DNA of 64,000 nt. It comes from Diplodia intermedia. Taxonomy: Eukaryota > Ascomycota > Dothideomycetes > Botryosphaeriales > Botryosphaeriaceae. Location of the stretch: assembly GCA_021495925.1 (NCBI GenBank), contig JAKEKT010000121.1, forward strand, positions 1 to 64,000. The letters run 5' to 3'. A program made the position numbers and the translations under genes. A model generated the notes under the pieces. That model saw only the letters and a program-made list of their open reading frames with translations. It had not been told where the DNA came from and did no database searches. Below, one piece after another: positions 1 to 11,841 of the stretch (its first letter is position 1; every line of letters starts with the position of its first letter).

Positions 1-402
1 CCCCAATATGCTCCCCGTCCGGCAACCCGAAACTAACACACACACCCACAGCCCATGCACCTCCACGGCCACAACGCGCAGATCCTCTCCCTCGGCCCCG
101 GCCGCTGGGACGGCCGCACCGTCGCGCGCCCGGCCAACCCCGCGCGCCGCGACGTCTACCAGCTGCCGCCCGACGGCCACCTCGTGATCCAGTACGCGCT
201 GGACAACCCGGGCGTGTGGCCGCTGCACTGCCACGTCACGTGGCACCTGTCGGCCGGCATGTTCGCCAGCGTCGTCGAGCGGGCGGGCGAGATCGGCCGC
301 GCGGTGGGCGAGCGGGGCAGGGCCGAGATGCAGAGGGTGTGCGGGGCGTGGGATGCCTGGTCCAAGGGGAACGTGGTGGATCAGGTCGACAGTGGGGTTT
401 GA
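1..402 (+). CDS. Laccase-type multicopper oxidase, C-terminal end (partial)
   Basis: Only the last exon (52-402, 116 residues) is inside the window; bases 1-51 look like the end of an intron, with a branch-point-like CTAAC near 32-36 and a CACAG acceptor at 47-51. The exon opens with PMHLHGH, the HxHGH copper ligand motif before the last cupredoxin domain's end, and continues to WPLHCHVTWHLSAGM, the HCHxxxHxxxxM signature supplying type 1 and type 3 copper ligands; the Met is the axial type 1 ligand. Enzymes of this family oxidise phenols or metals and reduce O2 to water, usually outside the cell. The protein ends about 55 residues after the motif at a TGA (400-402). Whether it is a laccase, ferroxidase or ascorbate oxidase-like enzyme cannot be decided from this fragment. 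A pyrimidine/T-rich tract (about 465-490) follows and may belong to the 3' UTR. Confidence 0.88.
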
Positions 403-1583
403 TCAGGGAGATGGAAGCGGGATGTTGTTGTTGGTTGCTGATTCTGGCTCTGACCCTGCCCTTCCCTTTTTTTTTCTTCTTCTTTTTCTCCTCGCGGTCG
501 GTTCGCCTGTTGGCGCGACGGTACGGCTTTATTTTATCCCTTGCGTTGCATCTCGTGGACCTTTAATACACTAGCCCGAACATTAATACCATACGATTGA
601 ACCACATCGACTGGAAGTGCTAACTGGATGTATTTAATCAGTAAAAAGATCTAGAACAAAAAGCGTTCTTCTTCAAGTGGCTGGGGAGGTTCAGTCCAAT
701 GGCCAAGCTTACAATGGAACCACTCAGGAAGAGCGTCGCATCCTCAGCGGAGCTCAGAGGGCTCGAGTCGTCTGCCACGTAGGCTTCAAGTAGTTATAGG
801 ATGTAGCAAGTAGTTCCCGCAAGCTTTGGGAATCGGCAGTATCAATACCAAATCAACGACACCATGCCCTACGCCATACAGGGTTCGATAGAAATGAAAC
901 ATGCCGAGTCATTGATTCCACCCGTCCTACCTCAGGCAAGAACTTGCGCATGCACGACTTGACCAGCCCTAAGTCCGGAAGAGGCAACAGTAGCCTTCAG
1001 GGATTGGCTCTGCCAGGGTCTTCCCCCTCGCAGATTTTAGTGTGACGGAACCGGAAGGTGTTGCGGGGAAAACACCAAAGGCCAAGACGGCACGACGGTA
1101 ACAACGGTTTGAGCCCTGCACTTGGTTCGTCCGCTTGTTTCCCCACTAAGCTCCCGAGCAACGAGCTGTTGCGTCTACGCGTATCGATAGTTAAATGACG
1201 TTGCTCCGGGCTGCGGTGTGCGACAGAGTTTGTCGAAGGACGCTTGGCGAGCCTCATTTCAGTACTGAGTGTTCCCTTCTACTTTGCAAAATCTGTGTGA
1301 ACACTCATCGCGGGAAGGCCTCGTCTTCGGCTTTGCACCATTTCTGTTCTTTTTCGATTCTGAAGTCTCTGTAGGTGTTGATGCTCAGAAGCAGGGCTCT
1401 TTTCACTTGTGTGTCAAGGCTGCTTATGGTCGTACAACGAAAACTGAAAAACTTAGCGCAAATCCTCCGCATCTGCGGCCTGATCCTTCTTGCAGCTGTT
1501 TGGAGTCTATATTGACCCGGGTCGGCCGTTTCTGAAGATCACCTCTACAGTCTCGCATCCTCGCACTGAGTGACCGGCGCAAA
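403..1583. other. Intergenic, no supported gene
   Basis: Between two same-strand oxidase genes. Short open frames on both strands (for example 997-1257 minus and 1269-1535 plus) show no recognisable domain, and I see no splice arrangement that links them. The distal part should contain the promoter of the FAD oxidase at 1584. Confidence 0.6.
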
Positions 1584-3442
1584 ATGCAATTGACCTTGGT
1601 CCTCTTCGTTTTCCTGGTCAGGACATTCGGTGTTCGTGCTGGCCACCGCCTTGGCTCGGAATATGGTTATACGGCCCCCAATGTTTCATCTACCTACCCC
1701 GCTTCCACATATTGCGTGAGTAAAGTTGGCATGGCACCAGCAACCGTCGTGGGCTAAAATCAGTGAAAGTGCGGTGCACTCGAAGCAGCCGGTTTCGGCT
1801 CCAGGGTCGAGTATTCGGGAGAAGAGGCGTACGAAGAAAGCATCGATTCGTACTGGTCCAACTTGGAGCATCTACATCCGTGGTGCCTGATCCAACCGCT
1901 CACCACCGATGAGGTATCCAAAGTCGTCGCGACCCTCGTCACCGCAAGCGAGGTCCAAGAGTGCCGATTCGCCGTGCGCAGCGGGGGCCACACCACCTGG
2001 GCTGGAGCTGCGAATATCGAACATGGCATCACCATCGACTTGCGCCACATGAACTCGACGACATACCATGCTGGGAATTCCACTGCTGCCATTCAAGCCG
2101 GTGCCAGGTGGGAGTCCGTTTACACTACTCTTGATGCGCTTAATGTCTCTACGCCGGGTGGTCGATGTAACAGGCCAGGTGTTGGTGGGCTTGTCCTTGG
2201 GAGCGGCCTCTCTTTCTTCAATGCCCGTAAAGGTTTCGTGTGTGATAGCGTAGCCAATTTCGAGGTACGGGAAACACCCCAAAGCCCGCGCTTTTTTCTT
2301 TTCCCCGCTGGTCTGTTGATCCTCCATTGCAGGTTGTTCTCGCCAACGGAGATGTCGTCGACGCGAATAGCCAGCAGAATGCAGATCTTTTCCAGGTTTT
2401 GAAAGGCGGTTCCAACAACTTTGGCATCGTTACCAGGGTGGACATGGAAGTGTTTGACAACCACGGAGAACTTTGGGGAGGTCTTCTCCAATACCCCAGC
2501 AGCACCATGTCGCAGCACGCCAAAGCCTTTACGCGCTTCACGGACAACATTGAGACCGACCCCAATGCATCTACCATCATGTACACCTCCTTCAACTCCG
2601 AAGATCCGGGAGACGTAGCCATCTTTGACGGCCATGTCTACACCAAGCCCGTGGTGCGGCCACCCAGCTACGACGAATACTATGCGATTCCCGGAGTCAT
2701 GTTCGACACTACTCGCATCACCAATATGTCCGACCTCGTAGCTGAGGTACCCATTGAGAACGGATGGCGGTACGTCTCCAGACTCCTCTTTGCGTCCCGG
2801 AGCTTGACAACTTGACCGGTCTGACTTGCCTTTCAGTCAAGCGATGATGACCTGCACCTTCCAAAACGACGAGGAAATGCTGAGCAAAGCCCTCGAGCTC
2901 TTCACGCTCACGGCCAAGAAGCTCAACGGCACGTCCGGCACATGGAGCTTCGGGAACCAGTACCACCCGCTCCCCAAGGTCTACACCAAGCATTCCGTCG
3001 AAAAGGGCGGCAACATCCTCGGTCTAGACCGCGCATCGTCGAATCTCGTCAGTAAGTTTCACTGCCCTTCCCTCCAGCAGGAAAACAACAACAACAACAA
3101 CGGGGATCCGAGCTTCTTTAGGAGAACGGTAGACTGATGGCGGAGATTGTTGCTCGTGTAGTCATGTTGGCCTTGGTGCAATGGGACGACGCGGCCAACG
3201 ACGCGCGGTTCATCGAGGCCAACCGGCAGCTAGTCGATGACGTCGTCGCGCACTCGCGCAGCGTGGGCAAGGCCAACGAGTGGCTCTACCTGAACTATGC
3301 TTGGGGGACACAGGGCGTGCTGGCGAGCTACGGAGCGGAGAGCGTGGCCAAGATGCGAGCGGCGTCGGCGAAGTACGATCCAAATGGCGTGTTCCAGCGG
3401 CTGGTTCCTGGCGGGTTCAAGCTCGCTGACGTCGGTAAATAG
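1584..3442 (+). CDS. Secreted FAD-linked oxidase (PCMH/BBE type)
   Basis: Five exons: 1584-1715, 1770-2264, 2333-2769, 2837-3051, 3162-3442, giving 519 residues with all phases consistent. Residues 1-19 form a signal peptide (MQLTLVLFVFLV followed by RTFGVRAG), so the enzyme is probably secreted. The FAD-binding PCMH domain carries RSGGHTTWAGAANIEHG; the His of SGGH is the usual covalent FAD attachment site in this family. Further family landmarks are HPWCLIQP upstream and a nucleotide-binding GVGGLVLGSGLSFF segment. The C-terminal BBE segment ends YDPNGVFQRLVPGGFKL, where the Asn-Tyr region near NYAWGTQG is typical. Such enzymes oxidise sugars, alcohols or secondary metabolites; the substrate is not predictable here. 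The second exon starts after an AAAG acceptor at 1766-1769, because the nearer CAG (1761-1763) would put a stop codon in frame. It lies 1.2 kb downstream of a laccase-type gene; I infer no more than a loosely oxidative, secreted neighbourhood. Confidence 0.9.
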
Positions 3443-6400
3443 AGGTGGTTGGTGTGGCGACTCGGCAGTCGGAGGCCGTGTAGGGAGGGGGAGGCTGCAA
3501 CGTATTTGTAGTTGTTGGGAAAGGGACCCATGCAAACACAACCCTAGCCATCGTGCGATCAACCAAGGCCGGGAGCTGTTGCAAAGTCTGGAGCAGCCGT
3601 TGGGGCTAATTATGGACGTGGCCGTGCGCGCAGGTGTTTCAGAGTCCAGAGCAGACAACACCTGAAGCTGCAAACACCCGCACACCCACCCGCTTCATCA
3701 CTGCACTCACGGCCGACCCTGCATGCCCAGCACGACGATGGCGATGCACCCCGCATGCTCAGCTCTCCGCAGCAGAGACCGTGCCGACGCAGGGGCGCAA
3801 GCACGGGTCCGTAAGTGGGAGGAGCCAGCAGGATGACGATGACGATCGAGCATCTCAAAACATCTCCAGATCTCTTGCGAGGATCGGCGGGCTGCCGGGG
3901 CACAGGGGCCGGGCAACGGCAGGCGCGTGGATCTGTTCGGCACGGCGGATGCAACATTGGCACTGACGCGTCCTCGCGTCGCGACATCGCGATGGCCAAG
4001 AAGGGACGCGACGTCATCGCCGGCGCGCACAACAGAACAAACACCAAACAACTTCCCCTATAGGTGACGTTATAGCCCGACTTAAGGATCACCCGCTTGC
4101 ACATCTCGGCCTGTTGTGGGGAAGGCGGCACAAGCATGGTCCAAGTGTTGATGTAAACAAAACCTGTTTCGTCGCTTGCACAACCGCCCTCGCACTCCTC
4201 CTACCTCATCCGCTGCGAAAAGCCCGCAAGCCTCCGACGCAACCAAAACCACCTGAAAGTCTAGAACTGCCCGGCGGCCGCGCGAAGGGCACCGAAACTC
4301 GCTCGCGCAGCTGGACCCCTCGGTGCCGCCAGCCGTCCCTCTCAGCTCCGTTGCTCCTTCTTCGCGCGCGCGCAGCCCCACACTCCAAGCCAAAGTGGGG
4401 CACATCGCATCACCAAAGGCGGCGGGCGGCGCTCTCGCCTTTTCTCGCAGTCTTGTCGTCGGGCCTCCCTCCCCCTCCACCTCCCTCCCCCCCCTTCCCA
4501 ACCCCACTCCACCACCTGCGTGCCCGGGGAGACGCGCGCTTTTGCGATACCCACGAGCGCTGCAGTCCCAGAGTCCGGACCACCGGGTTTCGCGGTCCAT
4601 GCGCGTCGCCGCCCACTTAATTACTGTTGTGTACCCTGTGAATCCCTCCCCTTCTCCCCCGCCGCCCCGTTCCATCCATCGTACCATTCGATCCGCGCGA
4701 CTCATGAACTTGGTTAGCCCTCGCGTGTTGACTGAGAAAGAGGGGAAAGCTGAAGGGACTTCTCCGGCCCGGCGTGGACGCCCACAGCGCGCCCATTATT
4801 CCCTCGAGATCTGCAGCAGTCGGACCGGTTCCTGGCGAGTTCTGCCGTGAGGGAGCAGGAGGGTGGTGCGGAGGGAGAGAGAAGGCGCGAAAAGGCGCGA
4901 GTCGAGTCGAAGCGATGACGCTCGCACCAACTGCCCTGCATGGTAAGAGTGCCATGACGGGAACAGCAGCCCGAGTTAAGAGCGCGCACTGCTTATCCAA
5001 CTTATTTTATCCCCTTCGTCATAACCATGGCCAACATCATCATCACCCCAGCCAGGCCCGTGTGCCATTAATAACACTGCTCCCTCCCCCCGTATTCGGC
5101 AACACGGATAGCCTGACTCTGCCGACCGGCACTCTTCGTTTACGTGAAACGCTTGACGCTGCAGTCGGCAATGCAAGGTACATGCAACCGCCGACGTCGC
5201 GCTACCGGAACCATGTACGGCTTACCTATGCGATGCGCGCGCCCGGCAGCGCGGCTTTGGTGTGGCTGGGCGAGTAGCAGTTCAGCAACACATCAACACA
5301 TGAACGCCAGCGGCCGGCGGGCCTTTAGCGAGCCCTATCGTCGCTGGCGCCTGACCGGTAAGGCAGGGGTTCTCGGAGGGCTCCAAGGGTAGGGCGCCTT
5401 GCAGCAGCCAGAGCCACGAGAGAGGAGCTGCCCCCAGGGGCGAGAACGACGCCTCATGCGGGCATCGCGCGCGCTAACTTGCTGCGCGGCGCCTCCGACG
5501 CCTGCCCGCCTTTCCCTTTTCTCGCAAGCGGGTTGCGGGCAGAAGCTGAAGCGAAACGGGATAGGAAACCGAAAGAGCATTCATGCAGCGAGGCCCGATC
5601 AAAGGCAGCAACGAAAGAAAATAAAAATAAATAAAAAAGCCGCTGTCCCCCCATTTGCCCGACTTGGGCGGCAATCCCAACACTTCATTGCCGGGCCTGT
5701 CGCCAAAAAGCGAAAGAACACCTGCTTGATTGGGGGCGAGTTGGGACGGAAGGGAAAAAACAGAGAGGAAAATAGGACGTGCCCATAGCGTACGGCAGGA
5801 TCCGAAGCGCTCCGGTCCGTATGACCCGGCCCAAGGCTCAGGTCCGGCAAACCCACCAGCAGCAGCAGCTGTACGCCTCTTTTTTGCGTGGCAGTGCATA
5901 TTGAACAATGACAAATATTCTATTGGGACGCCTTTTGGGGCTGACGAGTTCCTGCTGACGCCGGGCTGGTGGTGTATTGGACCCATATTCCAGATCTTGT
6001 GTTACCATCAACCGCCCCGTGATGTGACCTATCCCATCACTTGACGGCATCCGATCGGGCCGAGAAGATAGATGACCTGCATCCTTGACGCTGACGGCCG
6101 GGACGGGCACTAGCAGTCACATGCGATCGGGGTCGACGAGCTGAGAAGGAGTGCGGCGTTACGCGTGGGCGGGGTTGGACGCTAGTGTCGCGGATGCGTG
6201 AGAGCTACAGTGAGCTAGGATGCGGGACATGCGGTTCATCAGCGTTAGTTACTAGTTGCGACATGGCAGCGGGAGCATGTTGCTATTTTGCTGCTAAGGA
6301 ACCGTGGACTAGGCGAAAGCTCGTCCAGTCTAAGGCGTGAAGAAAGTTGGGAGGCTGCCTATCGGCCTTCTTCCGCCCTTGCTGGCGGTGGTATTGAGAT

Positions 6401-6824
6401 CACAATCATCTGTTTGTTTATGGAATCAAAAATGAGGTGGTTATGAGTTACCATTCTTACACACTATCTGCCTCAAAAGGCCTTCTGCAATATTGAAGAG
6501 AACCGAAAAACAATGAATATAATCCTCTCGGATGCCGGTATCACAAAACCCAAGATGCTCGACACTTAAAAGTCGATGCCAATGATGCGCCGTATTCCCA
6601 AAGATAACGCCTGTCCGGGTGCACGCCCAACGTGCCAAGATCCATAACTCCGTCGCTCGCTGTAGTCCAAGACAAAAAACAATAAGGCATGCTAAGACAA
6701 AGAAAATAAAATAAACGGTGTCCACGTGGGACTAGAGAAGGAGAACAAGTCTTTAGCCAACACGAGCGGTGACTCGCATTGAACCAGGGTAAGAGGATGC
6801 CAAAATAGGCAGAAGAAGAGCCAA
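3443..6824. other. Long intergenic stretch between convergent genes
   Basis: 3.4 kb with no gene I can support. Numerous overlapping open frames on both strands (largest 4082-4705 minus, 207 codons) are compositionally simple, rich in Arg/Pro/Ser/Gly, and show no domain. A strongly pyrimidine-rich tract at about 4436-4515 resembles the CT-rich elements of fungal promoters or 5' leaders, so an unrecognised transcript is possible. Since both flanking genes end here, the space is larger than 3' UTRs need. Confidence 0.5.
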
Positions 6825-7810
6825 TTAGGCAGCGACACTGATGCCCGTGGTGAAAGGCGTGCAGTCGCGAAGGTCCTGCACGAGGTCGTCGACATTGCCG
6901 ATGTACCTGCCGAGAAGCGCCTGCTTCTCCGATACGGATCTTGTCTCTTGGCCGGGGTCGCTCAACCTGCGATCCCGCGGCTTGCGGTCGAGAGCCAGTT
7001 GGCTTGAGCTCCGTTCGGCACCCAGGGAGTTGCCTTTTGCGCCGGCCGGAATGGTGGGCGTTTCGTGCATGAGGTAGAAGTAGAACAGCTCCATTAGTTG
7101 AAGCTTGACGGCCTTTCCGGTGCTGCGCGACTTGAAGAGCGAGGTCACGGTGAGGAGACCATCGATTGACTCGAACGTCCGCGTGTTGGATGGGGTGTCC
7201 AGCAGTGCGGTGACGAGCACGAGAAGAGAGCGTGACTGGATGGAAGGGCATTCGCCGCAGTCAAGAAGGTCGAGCAAGAGCTGCAAAACTGTTAGAAATC
7301 TGGTTCGGTGGGTTGACATGGGCGACGTGCGCTACTTACGTTCATGTAGATCTCGCGGCCGAACAATGCACGCGAAGGCGGGTGCAGGAGGAGAGCGCCT
7401 TGCAGGAGGTCGAGCACAGAGAGGATGAGGACGTCGCTTTGTCCGCTTGCGCCCATGCCCATTAACCTCTCGAGACATGCGATGAGCCGTGTTGCGACTG
7501 CGGAGCTTGTTAGCGGCTGGTCACCAGTGCCAGGTGGGGCAGACTCACCATTCCACTCGAAGCCCTCTTGCAGACGGAAGAACTCTCTGAAAGCCGGATC
7601 GCCGTGTAGCGCGCCGAGTGCCTTGGGTTCAGACGGGCTCTTCTTGGATGCGGAGCCATTGCGCTTGTGTTTGGCGGCGGCGGCGGGGTCGGTCTTCTGG
7701 CTCAGGCATATTTGTGCCAGCAGGCCCTCGATCTGGCGCAGGCCTTTGCGGACCTTGGAGCTGTCCTTGGAGGTGATGTTGTCGAAGGAAACGGACAGAA
7801 GGGCCTCCAT
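6825..7810 (-). CDS. cdc14: Cdc14 family, septation initiation network component
   Basis: Three exons on the minus strand: 7810-7549, 7497-7340, 7280-6825, giving 291 residues. The product matches the fungal Cdc14 SIN family, not the Cdc14 phosphatase: it starts MEALLSVSFDNITSKDSSKV and continues with RKGLRQIEGLLAQICL, DPAFREFFRLQEGFEWN, LDLLQGALLLHPPSRALFGRE, SLLVLVTALLDTPSNTRTFE, and DGLLTVTSLFKSRSTG. In fission yeast this protein binds and supports the kinase Sid1 at the spindle pole body to trigger septation; in filamentous fungi it acts in septum formation. The conserved FEWN/VATRL junction supports the first intron (7498-7548). The region around residues 205-260 (KGNSLGAERSSSQ onward) is low complexity, then SVSEKQALLGRYIGNVDDLV closes the domain. 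The start at 7810 is the only ATG that precedes the conserved N-terminus. Confidence 0.9.
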
Positions 7811-9777
7811 GGCGAAGTGTGGTGGTGGTGGTGGTGAGCAGCGGAGTGCGATGAGACGGCTCGTGTCTAGGCAGGCCGGCGCATGTAAATAGGGTTGGCG
7901 GTGCTGAGAATTAAGGGTTGGCTGGGAGAGAGTCAGTGTGACATGCAAGCATGCAAGTCAGCCAGGTGCCTGGAACGGAGCCACTAGCGCCGGCCTGGGG
8001 TTGCTCCAGCGGACTCCACCGACGCGCCCAATCGCGCGGCGGGCAGCAACGGCTGAGCGACTGATCAGAGCAGGCGCAGCGATCAGTGACCGGCGAATGA
8101 CGTTGGGCGCGGCATGCCCGGTTCTGCACTCACGGGCTGCCAGACTGCGCTGGCAGAGCGCAAGTCGCCCCGCCAACCGCTCGATGCCCGCGTCCCTCTG
8201 GCCGCACCCCCCGGCCCAACTACGCTGCCCCTCGCTCTTCCGTCCAGCTGCCTGCGACTGCGCCCGCGCCTGCCTGCCGTTTCAGCCGCCGCAGAGCCGC
8301 TTCAGCCCTCTAAGCCCCTACACTGCCGCAGCCGCAGACCGCAACCCCATCGTGAGCCCTAAACACGCAACAGAATCAACACCACGAAAAAAAAAAGTTC
8401 TCGCTTATCCGCGCACGCTCGCTGCCCGTCAGGCCGCACCACGGCCACTGCTCGGATTGCCACGATTCACGGCAGATCGGTCGGTGCCCATTCAACGTTC
8501 CTCGGCTGGCTCACACGCCGCGTTTTCTAGCCGCACTCTGGAATGTTTCCGTTTTGCTGCACATTTCACGATCTCTGGCGCGAACGCGTGCGCTGGGAGC
8601 TATGACTTTGACGTCACGTATCGCGGTCTGCCTAGCCCATGCCGGAGCCCTCAGTAGGCCCTATGCGATCAGACAAACGGCCCGCCCCGGCAGCCTCGCA
8701 TCATCTCCACCGCTCTTTGCTCTTCTTGCTTTTTCCTGCGTCTTCACAGCGCCAGCCGCGTGACCCACCACCACATCCTCTCCGTAAGTACTTCCGCGGC
8801 CTCGGAGCGTGAAGACTGACAACGGAGTGGAAGAGTCTGGATTCTGAGATCAACCGTCGCGTGCGGGCGCTAGCGCGGCGCGGCCGGTCGCTATGATGAA
8901 GCCTTGCAGCACTATCCCTGCCACTAGGCAAGCCTCACTCTGTGATTGGGGAGGAGGAGAAAAAAGATGCTCGTCGAGAGCAGGTCGTATTGCGCCGAGC
9001 GGGTGCGTTGCGTGAGTTGTGCACGGAAAATATCAGGGATGCCACGCGACGTCGATCCAGTGCCAACAAGCGAAATAGAAGGGCAAGAGTCCGCAATGAC
9101 GCACCAAGGCCTCGAACAACTGTCGGGAAATTTCCATCATCGATCTCAGGGTCTCCAAGCCAAGTGTCCGGTCGCCATTGGAAACCCGGGCAGCGAAATG
9201 AGCACACCGTTGGTGGATGACGCAGGGAGAGGCATGTTGCAGTCGGCGAGCCGATCCGATCCACGAGCACCGTTCGCCCTGGAATTGTCGGTATGGACAG
9301 AACATGCGATCGAATTTAGCCGACCTCTTCAGCCCTCTTCTCGTGACGCCGCGGCCTCTAGCGCTCCCGGTGACACCGCGTTGGGTTTTTGACAATGTTC
9401 AGGTCGCGAAGGGTCCAACTTCAGCCACGCTGGGGAACGAGTATCTATGCCCTTCCGGGAATGGTCACGAGCGCCTCCAGCTGAACTGCTCACCGCGTGC
9501 ATGATCACAGTCTTCCACAAACGGTAAGGTGACCGATGGAATTTCACAAATAACTTCTAGGCGCGGCAGTTGAATGGGACTTGTGGGAATTCCAGCTAGA
9601 CCCGAGACCCTTGGATGGCAGGCGCCGCCGATCAGCTGACCAGTATTTGATAGTGCGACTCATGATAGACGCTGCTGACGACCATATTTGTTGGGGTGGC
9701 TGGCCTCATTTTTCCCAAGCTCTTGTCTCATGCCTCAGCGCTCTTGTCTCAGTTGCAGGTCCACCGAGCGATATGCA
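7811..9777. other. Intergenic, promoter of cdc14 and unexplained sequence
   Basis: About 2 kb upstream of the cdc14 gene and downstream of the next minus-strand gene. No open frame shows a domain. On the plus strand a pyrimidine-rich run (about 8690-8790) ends in a good splice-donor-like CCGTAAGTACTT near 8786-8797, as in a 5' leader with an intron, but I could not connect it to a convincing coding exon. A plus open frame at 8967-9392 (142 codons from ATG) remains without support. Confidence 0.5.
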
Positions 9778-11254
9778 CTACAACGGTACTTCGACCTGTT
9801 GGAGCACATCTTCGATCACGTCGTCCACGGTCACGCCGTCCAATACTTCCCTCACAGCCTCCAACGAGCTGCCCCACTGCATGCTGCGCTCGTTTTCGGG
9901 AGCCGTTAATAGAATACGGTGTGGGTATATCTTTCGTGCTGCAAGGGCAACAAGAGATGGTGGCACGTAATTCAGCCCGTGCAGTGGCGCAAGAGCTCTG
10001 CCTGATATAAGCTCGTGACCACCTTGGGCAGGCATCTCTGGAACTTACCGCACCAGCAGCTCAAAGTGCCTGGTCGCCAGTGCTGATATACCGCCGCTCA
10101 CTGCTCGGTGCAGACGCAGGAACGCAATCAGGTTCTGCATGTAAGCAAAGACCTCGGAGCTGATGCGAACATCGCCCAGGAGTTTCGTTATGCAGTCGAG
10201 GTCCTTCAAAAGCCCAAAGCGTTAGTGTTGCCTGGCTGGACTAGGAAACAAAGAAGGTAGACTGAAAGCCTACATCTTGGGGAAAGAGAGGCGACTTGGC
10301 TATTGCTTTCGGCGACCCGAGGGTCATTGACGACGACGGCCGCACGACTGAAGATAACGAAGCTTGATCGTCGTCCAAGCCTCGGTACTCGTCCAGGTTG
10401 GGGAACCCGTCTTCATCTTGGTGATAGTGTGAGATGAAGAACTGATTGTTCTGGACGACAGTCAGCGAAAACTCAAAAAGATGAGAAAACGTCAGTCTCA
10501 CGAGGTGTGGCGTTAGGCTTATGTCAGGATCAGAAGCCGAGAGAGCAATGAACAGGAACCGCTTGGGCGCAGAATGTACTGCGGTACGCGTGAAGATGCG
10601 TCTTCCTCGAATCAACTGCCGAGACACGTCAGCTTACGAAGCACTCAGATCAAGTTACGTTGATATTGAGAACATGCCTCCAGAGCTTGAGTCTGCACCT
10701 GCCGGGGACAGAGATTGAGGTTCTTTGCGATGACCACATTTGCTATTTTACGATTGGGCTCGAGTGGAGACTTGGGGCTGCGGCGATGTGGCGGACGGAA
10801 GGTGGAGAAGTTGTCCTATATTTATCAGCAATCTGACATGTTCCCGTGTTGGCGCAACTAATCCGCTAAACGCCAACGTGAGAGATAAGCGTTTGCATAC
10901 CGTGTCCCGGGAGTTTCTTGGGGGCGACGAGAAATAGGAAATGTCGTCGTCCTCTACAAGCAGACCGTTGCCGAAGGTGTCAAGCGTAGTCTTTTCCGAG
11001 CACTCCAGGACAGTGCTGGAGAGGCCGAACACGCTGCCGGCTATCTGCGCTCGGCGTCAGTGTCGGCTGCTCACAGTCTCACGGAGGGGAAGTACAAGCT
11101 CTAGCTCCAGACAGAGCGGATCCAGCAGGGAGGGCTCGGCCTCGACAATGGCATGCTCTTTGGTGATCAGACAAAGCAGAGCGGCGAGCTCCAGGTCGGA
11201 CAGAGTCTGCACCTTCTCTGCGACGCGCTCGGCGGAGTGCGATGAAGGTGACAT
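9778..11254 (-). CDS. MoxR/magnesium-chelatase-like protein with degenerate P-loop
   Basis: Seven exons on the minus strand: 11254-11096, 11044-10901, 10815-10678, 10615-10502, 10450-10274, 10203-10049, 9997-9778; 368 residues, all junctions in frame. It resembles a conserved ascomycete family often annotated as magnesium chelatase or MoxR-like AAA protein: LSDLELAALLCLI near the start, then VFGLSSTVLECSEKTTLDTF, KIANVVIAKNLNL, LIRGRRIFTRTAVHSAPKRF (like the loop where AAA proteins read a second nucleotide-site element), NQFFISHYH, and a helical C-terminal lid ending PPSLVALAARKIYPHRI. The segment where a Walker A should be (HAIVEAEPSLLDPL) lacks GxxxxGKT, so ATP binding is doubtful. The intron at 10616-10677 appears to be GC-AG. 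The intron at 10451-10501 is 51 bp and open in frame, so retention would insert 17 residues. Function unknown. An upstream in-frame extension to 11428 exists but lacks the family's character. Confidence 0.65.
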
Positions 11255-11841
11255 CACCAGCCTAGGTGTCGCAGGCGGGGAGCGTCCGTGGGAGCGTCCG
11301 TGGCGGCGACCACGTCCCTGGTAAGGGGCCGAGACAGTCACGTGACGTTTCGCCCGTTCGCGCAAAGCTGGGCGCCGTGCCTGAGCAATAGGTCGAGACG
11401 TCTGAGCGCGGGGCCTGTGTTCGCGCACGGAAGCGTCCTGTTACGAGGGCCGGGGCGCTCTTCAGTTGGGAGATTCGGCGTAGCCGCAGGCGGCGACGGC
11501 ACTAGACCCGTCAACCGGGAGCGTCTGCTCGTCTCAGCGGCAAGCACCCAGCGACCGGGACGGGCTGTAGACGCCGCTGAGCCTATCTTCGCATCAAGAG
11601 CACCTGCTCTGTGCCCAACCACGTCGTCAGGCCTCGCCGGTCGCCAGCCTGCTTACGCGCTGGTTCCCCGGGCAGTGATCCCAGCGGCATCCCTGCCCGC
11701 GCATTCACCTCATCCTGGCACGCCCGCTCCGCTCTCGTCTCGACGTCTCCGCCGCCAACGCTGAGATTTGAGGTCCGCGAAGCCTCGCACCTCATCTTCA
11801 CCCCCGAGTGCTCGACTGCTGTCGGCCACGCGCGCCAGACC
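11255..11841. promoter_or_regulatory. Divergent promoter region (MoxR-like / FHA-RING ligase)
   Basis: 587 bp separate the start codons of two divergently transcribed genes, so both promoters and 5' leaders must lie here. The plus-strand reading frame of the ligase is open upstream to 11611, but without an ATG before 11842. A short duplication GGGAGCGTCCGTGG sits at about 11278-11302. No clear TATA box is visible. Confidence 0.6.

Noticed and set aside
1761..1763. Nearer CAG acceptor for the second exon of the FAD oxidase
   Set aside because: Would place TGA in frame immediately; the AAAG at 1766-1769 restores CCGALEAAGF, as in the family.
7498..7548. Reading cdc14 straight through its first intron
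   Set aside because: Gives GESAPPG... and a different C-terminus; splicing restores the conserved FEWNVATRLI.
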